The notes under the pieces are model-generated. The model did not search any database, had not been told where the DNA came from, and saw only the letters and a program-made list of their open reading frames with translations. A program made the translations under genes and the position numbers. From the NCBI GenBank assembly GCA_022925895.1, contig JAKSYS010000675.1:1-33670 (forward strand): a stretch of DNA of 33,670 nucleotides. The letters run 5' to 3'. Shown in pieces: positions 10,719 to 20,548 of the stretch. The stretch's first letter is position 1. The number at the start of each line of letters is the position of its first letter. Source of the stretch: Fragilaria crotonensis (lineage: Eukaryota; Bacillariophyta; Fragilariophyceae; Fragilariales; Fragilariaceae).

Positions 10719-10874
10719 GATTAACTAGAGTAGTGTCTTTGTCGATTCGAGTTCGTTCGGATTGTGAGCAATTCGTATCTTGTGTTGTGTTGTGTCGTGG
10801 TGTTCGTCTGTCTGTGTCTCGTGTTCGTCTGTCTGATGGCGACTGCCCGTCCTTTCCCGATCTTCGGACATGCC
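10719..10874 (-). repeat. Split direct repeat A1 (5' terminus) of PAT-like copy 1
   Basis: This is the 156-bp 5' terminal repeat, beginning GGCATGTCCGAAGATCGGG in sense orientation. It probably carries the promoter, because gag starts 38 nt beyond it; this is inference. It abuts LINE ORF1 sequence at 10,875. Confidence 0.87.
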
Positions 10875-13095
10875 ATTGCTGGACGTCTGCCGCTGTTTTT
10901 TCGACTAGTGTGAGGGTGATGAGAGCTCGTTCGTTTACTTGAGCGAGATCTTCCTGATATTTTGTGACTGCTTGTTGGTGTCGTCGAATGCTTGCCTCGA
11001 TCTCCGCGAATTTGTTTTGGGTCATCATCGATTTCGTCGTTTGTGAGTGGGTTGTTGCCGTTTCATCTGTCAGATCTAGCTCCTGAATTGGGTCCATGGC
11101 TTTGTTGTGTGTCTTTTTTGGTGTTCCTTCAGCCTGTGCAGAACGAGCTGGCGGTGATTGCAACAGTTGGGAGATAGCGTTTGGGAGGAGTGGTGGTTTT
11201 GGGAGTAGGTTGGTTGGTAGAGTGGGAGGTCTGTATCCCGAGGATGGTGTCCCAGCTGGGCTACGAACGGATGCGGGAGCATTTTCCCAGACTGAGGAGG
11301 CGCTTCTTTGTTGAATGAGGGCGAGATTGTTGTGAACTGCCACTGTGGGTACGTAAATGGCGTGTGGTGGGCTCGCTTCTTGGATAAGGTTGGTGAAGTC
11401 TGCTTCCCGCTGATTGAAGGTGGAGATGCACTCTTTATGTTCGCTGAAGAGGTTGTGGACTTGTGCCATGTGTTCCACTGGTACTAGAAGTTGCGCCCGT
11501 CGAGAGTCTCCTCCGTTGTCAGCATCGCACCTGAGACTGTTTCCTGCTGTGTCTTTACGTGACGTCGCCCATTCCCTGGTGTTTCTTTCCAGGATGTTGG
11601 TACCGCGGTGTTCATTTCGGATGAGATCAACGTTTTGTATTGTTAGCGCCATTGTGATAATTCGAGTGTTCGTCATGTCGTCCGCATGAGTTTGGAAAAG
11701 GGCGTCTACTTCGGCCGTGCTCATTTTGGAGAGTAAGAGTCTGCCCAGAAATACCGCTGTGTTGGTTCCGTCGAGGTAGGCGGAAAGTATTTCCGTTAGA
11801 GGTCCGACGTGGTTCTCTCCGCATTTAATGGTGAGATGTGGTATGTCGTGTCCGGTTGGGGTCTTGCGGTGGTATCGGGTCGTGGCTTGTAGATGTCTGC
11901 GGAGATGGGCTAGGTAGTACTTCCTCTGTGTGTATTTGGGGTGCTTAAAGAAAATGTATCACGCAATTGAAATTGTTTCTCCGCTGTCGCACGATGAGTT
12001 TGAGATGTTTACTTCAACGTTGTGACGTTCTAGGTTTTTCTTTGTTTGTTTGTCACCAATCCATGTTCCTGCACCCGTGCTTAGGCAAAGACGGAAGCTA
12101 AAGACGTACATTTGGATGGACTCGATCTTGGTGATTTTAGGTGCGAGAAACTGTAGGAGGTTGTCTGGTGTAAGTTCCAGGGAGGGTATGTGTGGTGTGG
12201 TAGATCCGTTCTTCCACGGAAAAAGGATGGCATCTGATACCGTTTCCAGAATGTAGTGGATCGTATCCGTGGCTGCGAGATTCCATTGTTCGTCGTCTTC
12301 GGAGATGCTGTTGTAGTTGTCGGGTTTCCAGCGCACTGCGACTCTCAGTGTGCCGTCGTTGACTTTTACGAAGCTGAGTCCTTTCTTCGGAGCTTGGTTT
12401 TGTTGGCTGGCGTTGGGGTGAACAATGGATGGGGTTTGCGTCATCTGGATAGCGGACTCGGAACTCGGGCGGGTTGGATTTCTAGAGGGCAATACTGGTA
12501 GTGGAGTGTCTCTGGCCTCTTCGTTGGTGATGGTGCGCGGTTTGGTTTTTCCTTGGACTGGTGTCCAGTTGTCTTTGGCAGGTAGTTTTTTGTCGGTGCT
12601 GTCTGTGTCTTCCATTATCTCGTCTTCGTCGTAGATACGGCGGGCGCTTCTTGGATCAGTAGTGTCGACAGTGAGAGCGGATGGCTTGTTTGTTAGCAAG
12701 TGAGGACGCGCAATGTCTATAGCCCAGCGTTCCAATTTCTTCGGGATTTTCATACCGCGGGAGAGTAAGTAGCTGTAGCTCTCCCAGATGAACTTGAGAG
12801 TATCTGTCTGGTTGTGGATCATGCGTTGCCACTGTGTGTCAAACTGAAAGCAGTGATCATATGCATGGTAACCGAAGAGGGTATAGTGATTCCAGGTGTG
12901 TGCGTTTCCGACAATTTTGTTAGCAGCGTCGTTGGTGGTTCGGAGATTCATTGACGCGGTATTCATGTAGTTTTCGGAGAATTGTTTCGGGGTTTCATGC
13001 CAGTTGACACTGTCAATAGCATAGATAGGGTGAGAGATATCTACGCCATTGGGATGATCTCCGAGAGGTGTGGGAGGTCCCGTTCCTTTGGTCAT
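10875..13095 (-). pseudogene. LINE-A ORF1, 5' segment (one in-frame TGA, interrupted at 10,875)
   Basis: This segment opens at ATG 13,095 (MTKGTGPPTPLGDHPNGVDI) and stays in one frame for 740 codons plus one base, apart from a single TGA at 11,961-11,959. The TGA sits between GETISIA and YIFFKHPKYTQRKYYLAHL, and the sequence on both sides looks coding. It was therefore probably a Gly or Arg codon (GGA or CGA) changed by one substitution. The protein has an N-terminal domain rich in Trp, Tyr and His, a low-complexity Ser/Thr/Pro stretch (about residues 170-240) and a second folded region around residues 240-420. The tail is heptad-like (EIEASIRRHQQAVTKYQEDL) and is cut by the PAT-like insertion. 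It is the likely RNA-binding ORF1 of the LINE, from position; no zinc knuckle or RRM is evident. Confidence 0.75.
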
Positions 13096-13134
13096 GGTGC
13101 TACGTGACGACTTCTTACAGTTGCTACGGGGAGG

Positions 13135-14273
13135 CGGTTAATGGACAGACTGTGGTTCGCGAATACTAGAGTAGGAAATTGTGTAAGGAGGTTGGGTTCA
13201 CTCCAAGCGAGATTGATGAATGCCTATTCTACAAAGGCAAGTCAGTGTTTGTCCTCTATACTGATGATTCCATCTTGGCTGGACCAGATCCACAAGAATT
13301 GGATGACATCATTCAAGAAATGAAGGCAGTGGAGCTCAACCTCACTGTTGAAGGAGACATCTCTGATTTTCTTGGAGTTCAAATTGACAGGATCAATGAC
13401 AACACCTTCAATCTTTCTCAACCTCATCTCATCAATGATATCATCAAGGAATTGCGCTTGGATGGTCAGAATGTGGCAACCAAGAAGACCACTGGAGCTT
13501 CAAGCAAGACTTGCTGCAGGCATCTGGATTCTCCTCCTTTTGATGATCACTTCAATTACCGCCGGGTTATTGGTCAGATGAACTATCTGGAGAAGTGTTC
13601 AAGGCTTGACATCTCATGTGCTGTCCACCAAGGAGCAAGATTTGTGTCCAATCCAAGGCTTCAACATGGCAAGGCTTTGAAGTGGTTGGGCAGGTATCTT
13701 GTTGGCTCAAGAGACAAGGGGATGATCTATTCTCCAGCAACCAACCAAAGCTTTGATGTCTATGTGGATGCTTCATTCACAGGGGACTGGGATCCAGAGT
13801 ATGCAGATTGGGATCCAGACACTGCAAGGTCAAGAACTGGCTATGTCATCCTTTATGCCTCATGTCCAGTCATATGGGCATCCAAGCTTCAGTCTGAGAT
13901 TGCTCTATCAACAACAGAGAGTGAATATTTGGCAATTTCGACAGCCACAAGAGAAGTGCTTCCATTGATGGAGTTGGTGCAAGAAATGCAAGATCATGGA
14001 TGTGGCTTGACAGCAACAACACCAAGGCTCCATTGTTGGGTTTTTGAAGACAACAGCGGCGCCATTGAGCTGGCTACGAGCGTCAAGAATTCAAAGATGC
14101 GTCCTCGAATGCGCCACATCAACACCAAGTACCATCATTTCAGGAACAAGGTTCAAGATGGCACTATGTCTATTCATCCTGTCTCAACTGAAGACATGCT
14201 TGCAGATATCCTCACCCAGATCTGCAATGGAGAGACTCACACCAAGTTGCGCAAGCAGTTGATGGGTTGGTAA
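13135..14273 (+). CDS. Copia-3 Pol C-terminal part: RT end and RNase H (5'-truncated)
   Basis: An open frame runs to TAA at 14,273. It begins within the RT: KEVGFTPSEIDECLFYKG, then the catalytic box FVLYTDDSI (YxDD; here Y-T-D-D) near 13,247-13,270, then GDISDFLGVQIDRI and FNYRRVIGQMNYL. The Ty1/copia RNase H follows: VYVDASFTGDWDPE, SEIALSTTESEYLAIS, FEDNSGAIELAT, MRHINTKYHHFRN and TEDMLADILTQ. The protein ends LRKQLMGW. Homology seems to begin near 13,135, although a TAG interrupts the frame near 13,168. The 5' two thirds of the element are missing here and could lie beyond LINE-A. The frame has no internal break and few CpG dinucleotides until about 14,050, in contrast to its neighbours. 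Confidence 0.88.
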
Positions 14274-14820
14274 ACGAAGGACTTTGTCAAGCAAGTGAGG
14301 GAGTAAAAGAAAAGCTACAATATTGGCGTCTACCGTCGTGGATCATACTCTACCTCTCCTTCTGTCCGTTTGTCAACCAAAGTTTCTGTGAGTCACGGTT
14401 CGGTTCTCTTTCGCAAGATTGAGTCACGCTTTGCGTTCGCGTTCTCGTAAGTGTTTGCGTCATTGTTCTTCGGTCATTGTCGAATGGTCCGCGGACATAC
14501 AAATGGGAATCGCAATCGCCAGCCAACCTCAAAAGAGAAAATAAACTGGTGCATCATCAAATCTACATTTTACATGCTTTATATTTCATTATATTTATCT
14601 GGGATTCAGTATCTTTCAACAAATCATTCTACCATGGGGTTCTGAAGAACTAACAAAGAACAATCAAGGAACAACCAAAGAACAAGAAGAACAAGGAAAG
14701 TGCAGCTTCAGAGCTCTCATTTGGTCATTCAATTTCATTTCCTGCATGTTTTATTCATCTCACAATTAGTCTATTGCAAAATATAACACTCCTACTAATT
14801 TATTTTAACTAATTCGTCGT
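14274..14820 (+). repeat. Probable Copia-3 3' untranslated region and LTR
   Basis: No coding is seen. A purine-rich tract (GTGAGGGAGTAAAAGAAAAG, 14,296-14,315) just after the pol stop could be the polypurine tract. The AT-rich stretch that follows ends near GTTTCAGAGCCCTTAT (14,819-14,834). That sequence resembles GTTTATCAGACCCAT, which follows the LTRs of the other two Copia elements. This placement supports an LTR of about 500 bp, but I see no second copy in the window, so the ends are only approximate. Confidence 0.45.
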
Positions 14821-14975
14821 TTCAGAGCCCTTATTCGTTGCCCCATCGCCTCGAATAAACCTTTACCATCCAACAACGGGATCTAAATCTCGTTCGCATT
14901 TATCTTCAAGTATATTCTCTTGCGGACATGAGCGACGTCGCGTCTCCAAACCGCATCAACTTGTTGTTTCTTGAT
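14821..14975 (+). other. Possible Copia leader and gag start, cut by LINE-B
   Basis: Downstream of the LTR-like stretch lies a primer-binding-like sequence and a short leader. An ATG at 14,929 follows, with codons MSDVASPNRINLLFLD, then a stop where LINE-B sequence begins. The order pol end, LTR, leader, gag start would mean that two elements share an LTR. The gag assignment rests only on position. Confidence 0.3.
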
Positions 14976-16795
14976 TGACAACGCCCAAAGGAATGGAAGG
15001 AAAGTACACTTTGGCCTCAACAATTACTTCCCAGTGCATCTCAATGTCGATTGTGGCATAGGTTCATCAAATTGTCCTATCTCCGTTATGCCCCTTTCTG
15101 GGTCACACCTCCCTCCATGCCTCCGCCATTGGCACAACGAGACGAAGTATCCTCTGACTCTTCTACCCATCTACCTCTTTCTGATATGGTCAAGAAATTA
15201 TCCCGGACCGAACGCCGGATGGTTGACTCCCTTCAGGAGGAACTTTTAGATCGTACCTCATACATCGATTTGTTCCAAACAAAGAAAATTTTCACAATTG
15301 CCTCCGACGGTGGCCTTCAGGGACACTTGGGCACGTTGGCTGGGTCATTGCACGGAAATCCAAGGTGGTTCTACAATGCTCAGGTCCGTGGACGGCTCGC
15401 GTGACACTGCTTCCTCAACTCGAAGTGAACTCTGGGGTTTCGCGTCTTCGCTTTTGTCCCTAGTACTGGTATCAAGAGCGTGAAACATAAAATACAGATG
15501 CAGATTTCGATGGTTGGTCGATAGCAAGGCTGCCATTTCGAGGGTCAAAAGTTCCTGCAATGGGGTCATCTCAAACGAGGACGTCAGCCACTGGATTCCG
15601 ACATTCTGGCGCTTATTGGAAAGTACCATAAAGATTGGGGAAGAAGATTCATATCAAATGGATAAAAGCTCACCAAGATGACAATGCGCATGCTCAGACT
15701 CTCTCCTCGCACGCAAAACTCAATATTTTGGCGGATCAGCTTGCAACCCAATACCGGAAACATGGACGCTATAAGTCTAGCAAAACGGTCGACCATCAAC
15801 CGGGTCAAAAGATATCAGTCAGTATCAATGGGCGACGTCTTACCAGCCAGTATGATTCAAGCCTTCGGTTCCATGTGAATGGATACCACCTCCGTCAGTA
15901 CCTCCAAAAACGGCGGAAATGGAACGATGCTACTTGGGATAATGTGGACTTCACGCTGATTGAGCTTCACTTTCGCAGACATCGCCCCTCCCGACAAATA
16001 GCTCATATGAAATATGTCCACGATCAGCAACCATTGGGCGTCCGACGTCTCCAACACGCTCTGATAAAGGATCGCGTGCTGTCTCTCTGTCCATGTTGCA
16101 ACACGAATGTAGAAGACCAACGTCATTTTATGAGCTGCTCCGCAAACCAGGGCCGTCTCCAAGGATGGCAACAATTCCGCAAAGAAAGCCTCAAAAAGGA
16201 CGACCCACATCCTTTCTGGTACTGTCTCGTGGAAGGGATTGAACAGTGGACTGCAAATCCCTCCATCATCTTCCAACCAAATCTGTCTCAGTATGCACCA
16301 CACTTGCGAGAGCATATAGCAACGTCGGTGGCATCACAAATCAAATCGGATGGGACAATGCTCTCCGCGGCTTTCTGAGTCGAGATTGGTGAAACCTTGC
16401 CTCTCGCGACATGCATAATTCGACGACACATGCTATGGATCAAGCGGACGCTCGTCTTCGGAAAGCAATGAATAGTCTATACGACTACTCTCGCTCCACT
16501 TGGACGCATCGAAATGACCTTCTTCATACAAAAGACTCAAATGCTCTCGCCACCTCAATTCGATCCGCCACCATGGTCAAGATAAAGCACTACCATTCTC
16601 GACCGCATCTTCTGCGGTTTGATGATCGACATTTATGTGAGAGATCTCTCACTAAACTCTTGGACGGCAGTGCCGCGACACAACGAAGATGGCTTCGTAC
16701 GGTCAAAAAATCAATTGGAGTAGCCACGCATCAGGGGACTTCTCAGACAACGATCACATCATTTTTTGCACGAAAACCATAATACGGGGAAAAGG
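14976..16795 (+). mobile_element. LINE-B: 5'-truncated 3' end of a non-LTR retrotransposon
   Basis: Only the C-terminal part of an ORF2 is present, followed by the stop at 16,782. Copia-1 then starts at 16,796. The left boundary is approximate, set where the Copia-3 leader ends and LINE-like coding begins. The 5' truncation fits target-primed reverse transcription. The 3' UTR should continue at 30,121 on the other side of Copia-1, because the AAGG duplication brackets that element. Confidence 0.65.
15040..16782 (+). pseudogene. LINE-B ORF2 C-terminus: RNase H and Cys/His C-terminal domain, frameshifted
   Basis: Segments in order: WHRFIKLSYLRYAPFWVTPP (15,051 on); the RNase H start IASDGGLQGHLGT (15,297 on), whose continuation GTFGWVIA and SSTRSELWGFASSLLSLVLV is in a shifted frame; RWLVDSKAAISRV (near 15,510-15,550); and KKIHIKWIKAHQDD (15,641-15,682). 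Together they show the acidic residues and His of an RNase H1 fold. A C-terminal domain follows with RRLQHALIKDRVLSLCPCC and EDQRHFMSC (Cys-Cys-His-Cys pattern, 16,040-16,140). The last frame, 16,411-16,782, ends TTITSFFARKP. Near 16,340-16,392 a frame change and a TGA directly after a TGG codon (16,390-16,392) break the frame. The RNase H removes template RNA during reverse transcription. Confidence 0.78.
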
Positions 16796-16812
16796 TGAAT
16801 AAATATCGCAAT
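16796..16812 (-). repeat. Copia-1 3' LTR, outer 17 bp
   Basis: TGAATAAATATCGCAAT (plus strand) is identical to the first 17 bp of the other LTR at 29,903. The rest of this LTR lies at 23,692-23,894, beyond PAT-like copy 2. Confidence 0.85.
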
Positions 16813-17108
16813 ACGAAATAAATTCCGAGTCTTGTCCAAATTTCTCTAAGTCCGTTTAGTCGGATGAGTCGTCTGCTTCGTGGTTTCGTCGTACCGTTGT
16901 CTCGCGCACTGTCGCGTCGATTCGTGTGTTGTCTGTGGTCATTCTCGTTTCTCTTTTGTGCTCGTGAGACTAGTAGAAATAAATAGATGGCATCGGAATC
17001 TGGTCCTAATAGTTTTGTCTCTCTCTCTGGTTCGTCTCGCGGTGTCGGTCCCGTGATAGTTATCTAGCGGGGGTCCGTCGCGCGATTGTGAGTCGACCTG
17101 GTTTCCGC
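16813..17108 (-). repeat. Split direct repeat B2 of PAT-like copy 2
   Basis: This block is nearly identical to 17,352-17,645 and to both B blocks of copy 1. It forms the 3' terminus of the element in sense orientation. Confidence 0.87.
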
Positions 17109-17161
17109 CCCATGCAGAGCATGGCCAGGAGGTAACCGGCGCCAGGGGCGCCGATGAACCT
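17093..17161 (-). ncRNA. Putative conserved two-hairpin RNA motif (PAT-like copy 2)
   Basis: This has the same layout as in copy 1, with the first hairpin two bases longer: CGGCGCC-CCT-GGCGCCG (7 bp). The flanking blocks AGGTTCAT, GTTACCTCCTGG and GGCGGAAACCAGGTCGA are unchanged. It sits in the spacer between A2 and B2. Confidence 0.55.
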
Positions 17162-17197
17162 AGGCATCGGGCCAGGAGTGGTGGTGTGGGTGGGTGG

Positions 17198-17351
17198 GAT
17201 TAACTAGAGTAGTGTCTTTGTCGATTCGAGTTCGTTCGGATTGTGAGCAATTCGTATCTTGTGTTGTGTTGTGTCGTGGTGTTCGTCTGTCTGTGTCTCG
17301 TGTTCGTCTGTCTGATGGCGACTGCCCGTCCTTTCGATCTTCGGACATGCC
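17198..17351 (-). repeat. Split direct repeat A2 of PAT-like copy 2
   Basis: This is a nearly identical copy of the A1 repeat at 23,536-23,691, with a small deletion near 17,335. It abuts B1 at 17,351/17,352, giving the same circle-type joint as in copy 1. Confidence 0.87.
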
Positions 17352-17645
17352 ACGAAATAAATTCCGAGTCTTGTCCAAATTTCTCTAAGTCCGTTTAGTC
17401 GGATGAGTCGTCTGCTTCGTGGTTTCGTCGTACCGTTGTCTCGCGCACTGTCGCGTCGATTCGTGTGTTGTCTGTGGTCATTCGTTTCTCTTTGTGCTCG
17501 TGAGACTAGTAGAAATAAATAGATGGCATCGGAATCTGGTCCTAATAGTTTTGTCTCTCTCTCCTGGTTCGTCTCGCGGTGTCGGTCCCGTGATAGTTAT
17601 CTAGCGGGGTCCGTCGCGCGATTGTGAGTCGACCTGGTTTCCGCC
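17352..17645 (-). repeat. Split direct repeat B1 of PAT-like copy 2
   Basis: This block matches B2 and contains the end of the recombinase frame, with its stop at 17,601. Confidence 0.87.
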
Positions 17646-18780
17646 ATTTTCCGGTTGTCGTTCGTCCGCAGAATCTGGGGCGATCGTGTAGAAAGATTGT
17701 CGACTCGTCATGCGTGCGGCTACTCGAGTGTCGAGTCCGGCACTTGAATTCGGAGGTATCTCATGAACGTCTGGCTTCGCCACCTCCCACCATCTGAATC
17801 GTCTCACTTGGAACTCCGGCGAGGTGCATGGCCATCGCGGCGCCTGATCTGATCAGTGAGTGCCGATGCCACTCGCCTGGAGGCCAAGCCTCTCCTCCCT
17901 GCGAGAGTCGTCGCCATCCTGAGCTGCCTCAGTATGGACTTGGAAGAGATGTGTTGGGGTTCGTCTGAGTCCTGCGTCCTGACGGCGTTAATCTTCGGGT
18001 TCGTCCGTGAATGGCAATCGTAACTCCGTACCCTCGTCGTCAGGTCCGCTAGCACGCGGACGGGGCAGATGTCCGTTTGTCCCTGCCTGTCGTTTCGATG
18101 CTGAGTCACTGTCGCGCCTTTGTCCCCGTTCTTTTGTCGCCGGAAGGTGATCGACACGGTGTCGGCATTCTCCAGTTGTCCTCGGTCGATTGTCTGCAGG
18201 TCCTGTCCCTTCTGTCGGAAACGAACGTCGTCCACTCTGATCACTGATGTCGTCCGTCGGCTTCCGACATCGGAATATTCGCACGACCTCATGGCGAAAA
18301 ACGCGACCACCACAAGTTGTCCAATAGCGATGTCCGTCTCGTTTCTTGCCCAGGATCGAACCTTCGAATCACCTCTAACGGCAGCGCCTGCTGTGGGGTA
18401 GGTCCTGGGTCCTCGTCGGCGTAACGTTTCAGTTGTAAAGCCAGAAGGGGTCGAGTCGTCCGGCGGCGTCGTGGATTGGGCTCTCAAATTTGTTAAGCCT
18501 GAAGGCCTGAGCCACACCGTCGAGGGTGGCACGAATGGAACCGGACAAGGGTCCATTGCCAGCTTCCTGAGGTTGTCGGGAGCGAAGCCGTCCGTCCCGA
18601 AGGGCGGCGGCGAAGCAGGCGAACGTTTCTGCTTTCGCTTCGTCCGAGTCCTTGGAGAAAAGGCTCCCCGACTCCGTCGATTCGTCCGAGGAATCTTTCG
18701 TAACAGCGCCAGCTGCTATCGCGCTGGCACGGGTTGAGTCGGCAAGAGCTGCGTTTTGGGCAGCAGCTGCAGCCAGCCTC
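17601..18780 (-). pseudogene. Tyrosine recombinase of PAT-like copy 2, frameshifted
   Basis: A 250-codon frame (18,556-17,804) covers the middle of the protein, from SGLTNLRAQSTTPPDDSTPS through DIAIGQLVVVAFFAMRSCEY (box I Arg) to SSKSILRQLRMATTLAG. The frame then shifts at 17,855, where two bases present in copy 1 are missing just before the HSIRSG box. Another base is missing inside GRW near 17,785. The conserved His-x-x-Arg, Trp and Tyr are therefore present as sequence but not in one frame. The C-terminal tail (ARMTSRQSFYTIAPDSADER to the stop at 17,601) is open. Copies 1 and 2 break at different points, so the ancestral enzyme was probably complete. Confidence 0.8.
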
Positions 18781-20535
18781 CAATCTGCGAAATAAGGGCT
18801 GGCCGCAAAGGGATGATCCTGAAGTTCTGTGGAACAAACGGTGAGCAGTTTTTCGTGATCAAGTCTGTCAGTGCCGCGTCGTCTAGAGCGAAATCTCGGG
18901 AGAGCATGTCCGCCACCTTGTTCTCTTTCCCGGGGAACCACTGCGTGTAGTGGTCTATCTCGTGCGTGAGGCAGAAATCAGCGAACGCTCGGGCTATCGT
19001 CAGGTGAAGCGGACAATCGTCGTTGAAGTTCGACTTAGCAAGCCATCCCGCTGCTGAGGTGCTGTCTCCCTGACTGAGCAGAACGTCTTCGTCCGTCCAC
19101 GCGGCCCCTTCGTGGAATTCCACGATCATCCCCACAAAGGCAGCAAGGAACTCGAGAGTGTTTAGGGTCGCTCGCCCCAGCAGGTGCTCTGGTAGCTGAT
19201 ATCGCCACGCCAGGCCGCTCTTGAGGCAGTAGCCTCCGATGCCTTGTGGGCATGCGTCCACCCTCACTATGCGCGTCGGCCACCGGCAAACCAGCCTGTT
19301 GATCGAGATACCTCGCGACGCCTTCTGAAGGAAAGCCTTCCACAGAATCAGGTCGTCCAGTTGGGGTTTGGTCAGTCTCGCCTTCGGCCTGCTTCGAACG
19401 CTCGCAGGCCTTGTATAGCCTTCCCATAAAGTGTCTTGCGTAAGGGATGACGTAGGCGGCGTGGCTAAAACGTCCGAGGGTCGTCTCTAGGTCTCGTCGT
19501 CACGAAGGCATGTCTGTGCGTCAGCATCCTGTCAACGGCTTGCGTCCAGCTCATGTGCTTATCGTGAGGCAGTGCGACGACGAAGCGGCGTGTGTCCACG
19601 ATCCATCCGAGGATCATCTTCCTCTCGGATGGTTTGGCCTCGGCCAGGAACTTTGGGATCGCAAGGATATCGTCTCTGGGAAAAGTCTCCTTAACCTCGG
19701 GGTCGCAAGGCCTCCCGACCAGGTGGAGCGCCAGCGGATCGCGGCAGCGCTCTTTCTGCGTCGCGGGGTTGAAGGCCCCAAAATGTCGTCCAGGTAGCAG
19801 TCGAAGCGAGGGAGGTCGTCGTAGGGTGGATAGTTCACTGCGAAGTAGTCCGCCTTGCCGAAAACACTCATTTTGTCGACCGACCCTTTGTCATTGTCCA
19901 CTGCCCCTTCGGTGTCCAGGAGGTGCTGGTGCGGCGAGTGGTAGACGCTCGGATCCCAGTCGTCCCTGCGGACAAGGTCGTTTGCCAAGTCCGTGATCAT
20001 CTCCGACACGTCGCTCCATTGCGATGGGTTTGGCGCTCCACCGAACGTCATCCTCAGCGCCACTAACAGCAGGTCGTCGATACTCGTGCAGGACTTCATG
20101 GCTGTGGCTGCTTTGAGATGGATTCGTCTGTAGGCGGATTTGCAGTCGACCTTCGTCATCCAGATAGGCTCGTCTGGCCATAGTTGGCGCAGGAACGAGA
20201 TGTGGTACATGAGTCTGCTGAATGCTTTTCCGAAACGTGCTTCTGTCAGTTGGGATGTGTCCACGCGTTCATTTACGCTTCGTCCTGCCACTCCGCTCGG
20301 GCTGAATGACTGGTCATGTGTCAGTCGGAGTTTCTCTATTGAATTTCCTTTCGTCGATCGACGTCTGCGCGACCATCCCCAGAGGCGCGACCTCGCATCC
20401 CTTGATCTCTAAGGCGGCTTCTCGCGGCAGTGGTAGCTGCCAACCCCTTGAGGCTTCGTCCTTCAGCATGGATATCAACTTTGCCTCGTGGCCTCGGGCC
20501 GATTTGTGATTGCCGCGAGCTAAGTTGGCGCGCAC
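18716..20535 (-). pseudogene. Reverse transcriptase-RNase H of PAT-like copy 2, frameshifted
   Basis: A 225-codon frame (20,291-19,614) holds most of the RT: SRLMYHISFLRQLWPDEP, VDCKSAYRRIHL, VALRMTFGGAPNPSQW and the complete active-site box FDCYLDD near 19,788-19,808. One base is then missing and the frame is lost. The RNase H is intact in a 183-codon frame (19,267-18,716): VDACPQGIGGYCLKSG, TLEFLAAFVGM, LLSQGDSTSAAGWLAKS and KENKVADMLSRDF, which supply the four acidic residues. Upstream, 20,535-20,314 (RANLARGNHKSARGHEAKL) is the start of the RT region. The YLDD box and the RNase H make the assignment firm. Confidence 0.85.
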
Positions 20536-20548
20536 GTCCGCGAGGCGG

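Larger units (their letters stand above)
4045..10874 (-). mobile_element. PAT/Ngaro-like tyrosine-recombinase retroelement, copy 1
   Basis: This 6,830-bp element encodes, right to left, a gag-like protein, RT, RNase H and a tyrosine recombinase. It has split direct repeats in the sense order A1 (10,719-10,874), coding, B1 (4,583-4,876), A2 (4,427-4,582), an 86-bp spacer, and B2 (4,045-4,340). That A1-B1A2-B2 layout is diagnostic of PAT/Ngaro members of the DIRS order; DIRS1-type elements have inverted repeats instead. The ends are fixed by comparison with copy 2 and by the intact frame of the interrupted LINE ORF1. There is no target-site duplication. The element is CpG-rich, unlike Copia-3. 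Coding is broken by many small indels at positions mostly different from those in copy 2. Confidence 0.87.
1..13130 (-). mobile_element. LINE-A: non-LTR retrotransposon, split by PAT-like copy 1, 3' end outside window
   Basis: The element reads right to left: ORF1 from 13,095, then ORF2 with an endonuclease followed by a reverse transcriptase that is still open at position 1. No LTRs are seen, and the order ORF1, endonuclease, RT is that of APE-type LINEs. Bases 4,045-10,874 are a foreign insertion (PAT-like copy 1); removing it rejoins ORF1 in frame. The 5' boundary is inferred from where Copia-3 coding begins, about 40 bp beyond the ORF1 start. The RNase H and C-terminal domain would lie left of the window. 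Whether LINE-B at 15-16.8 kb is the same family cannot be tested, because the two fragments do not overlap in domain content. Confidence 0.82.

Noticed and set aside
4583-10874. Two tandem LTR elements instead of one PAT-like element
   Set aside because: The repeats are split (A1, B1A2, B2), lack TG...CA ends, lack a target duplication, and go with a tyrosine recombinase instead of a DDE integrase.
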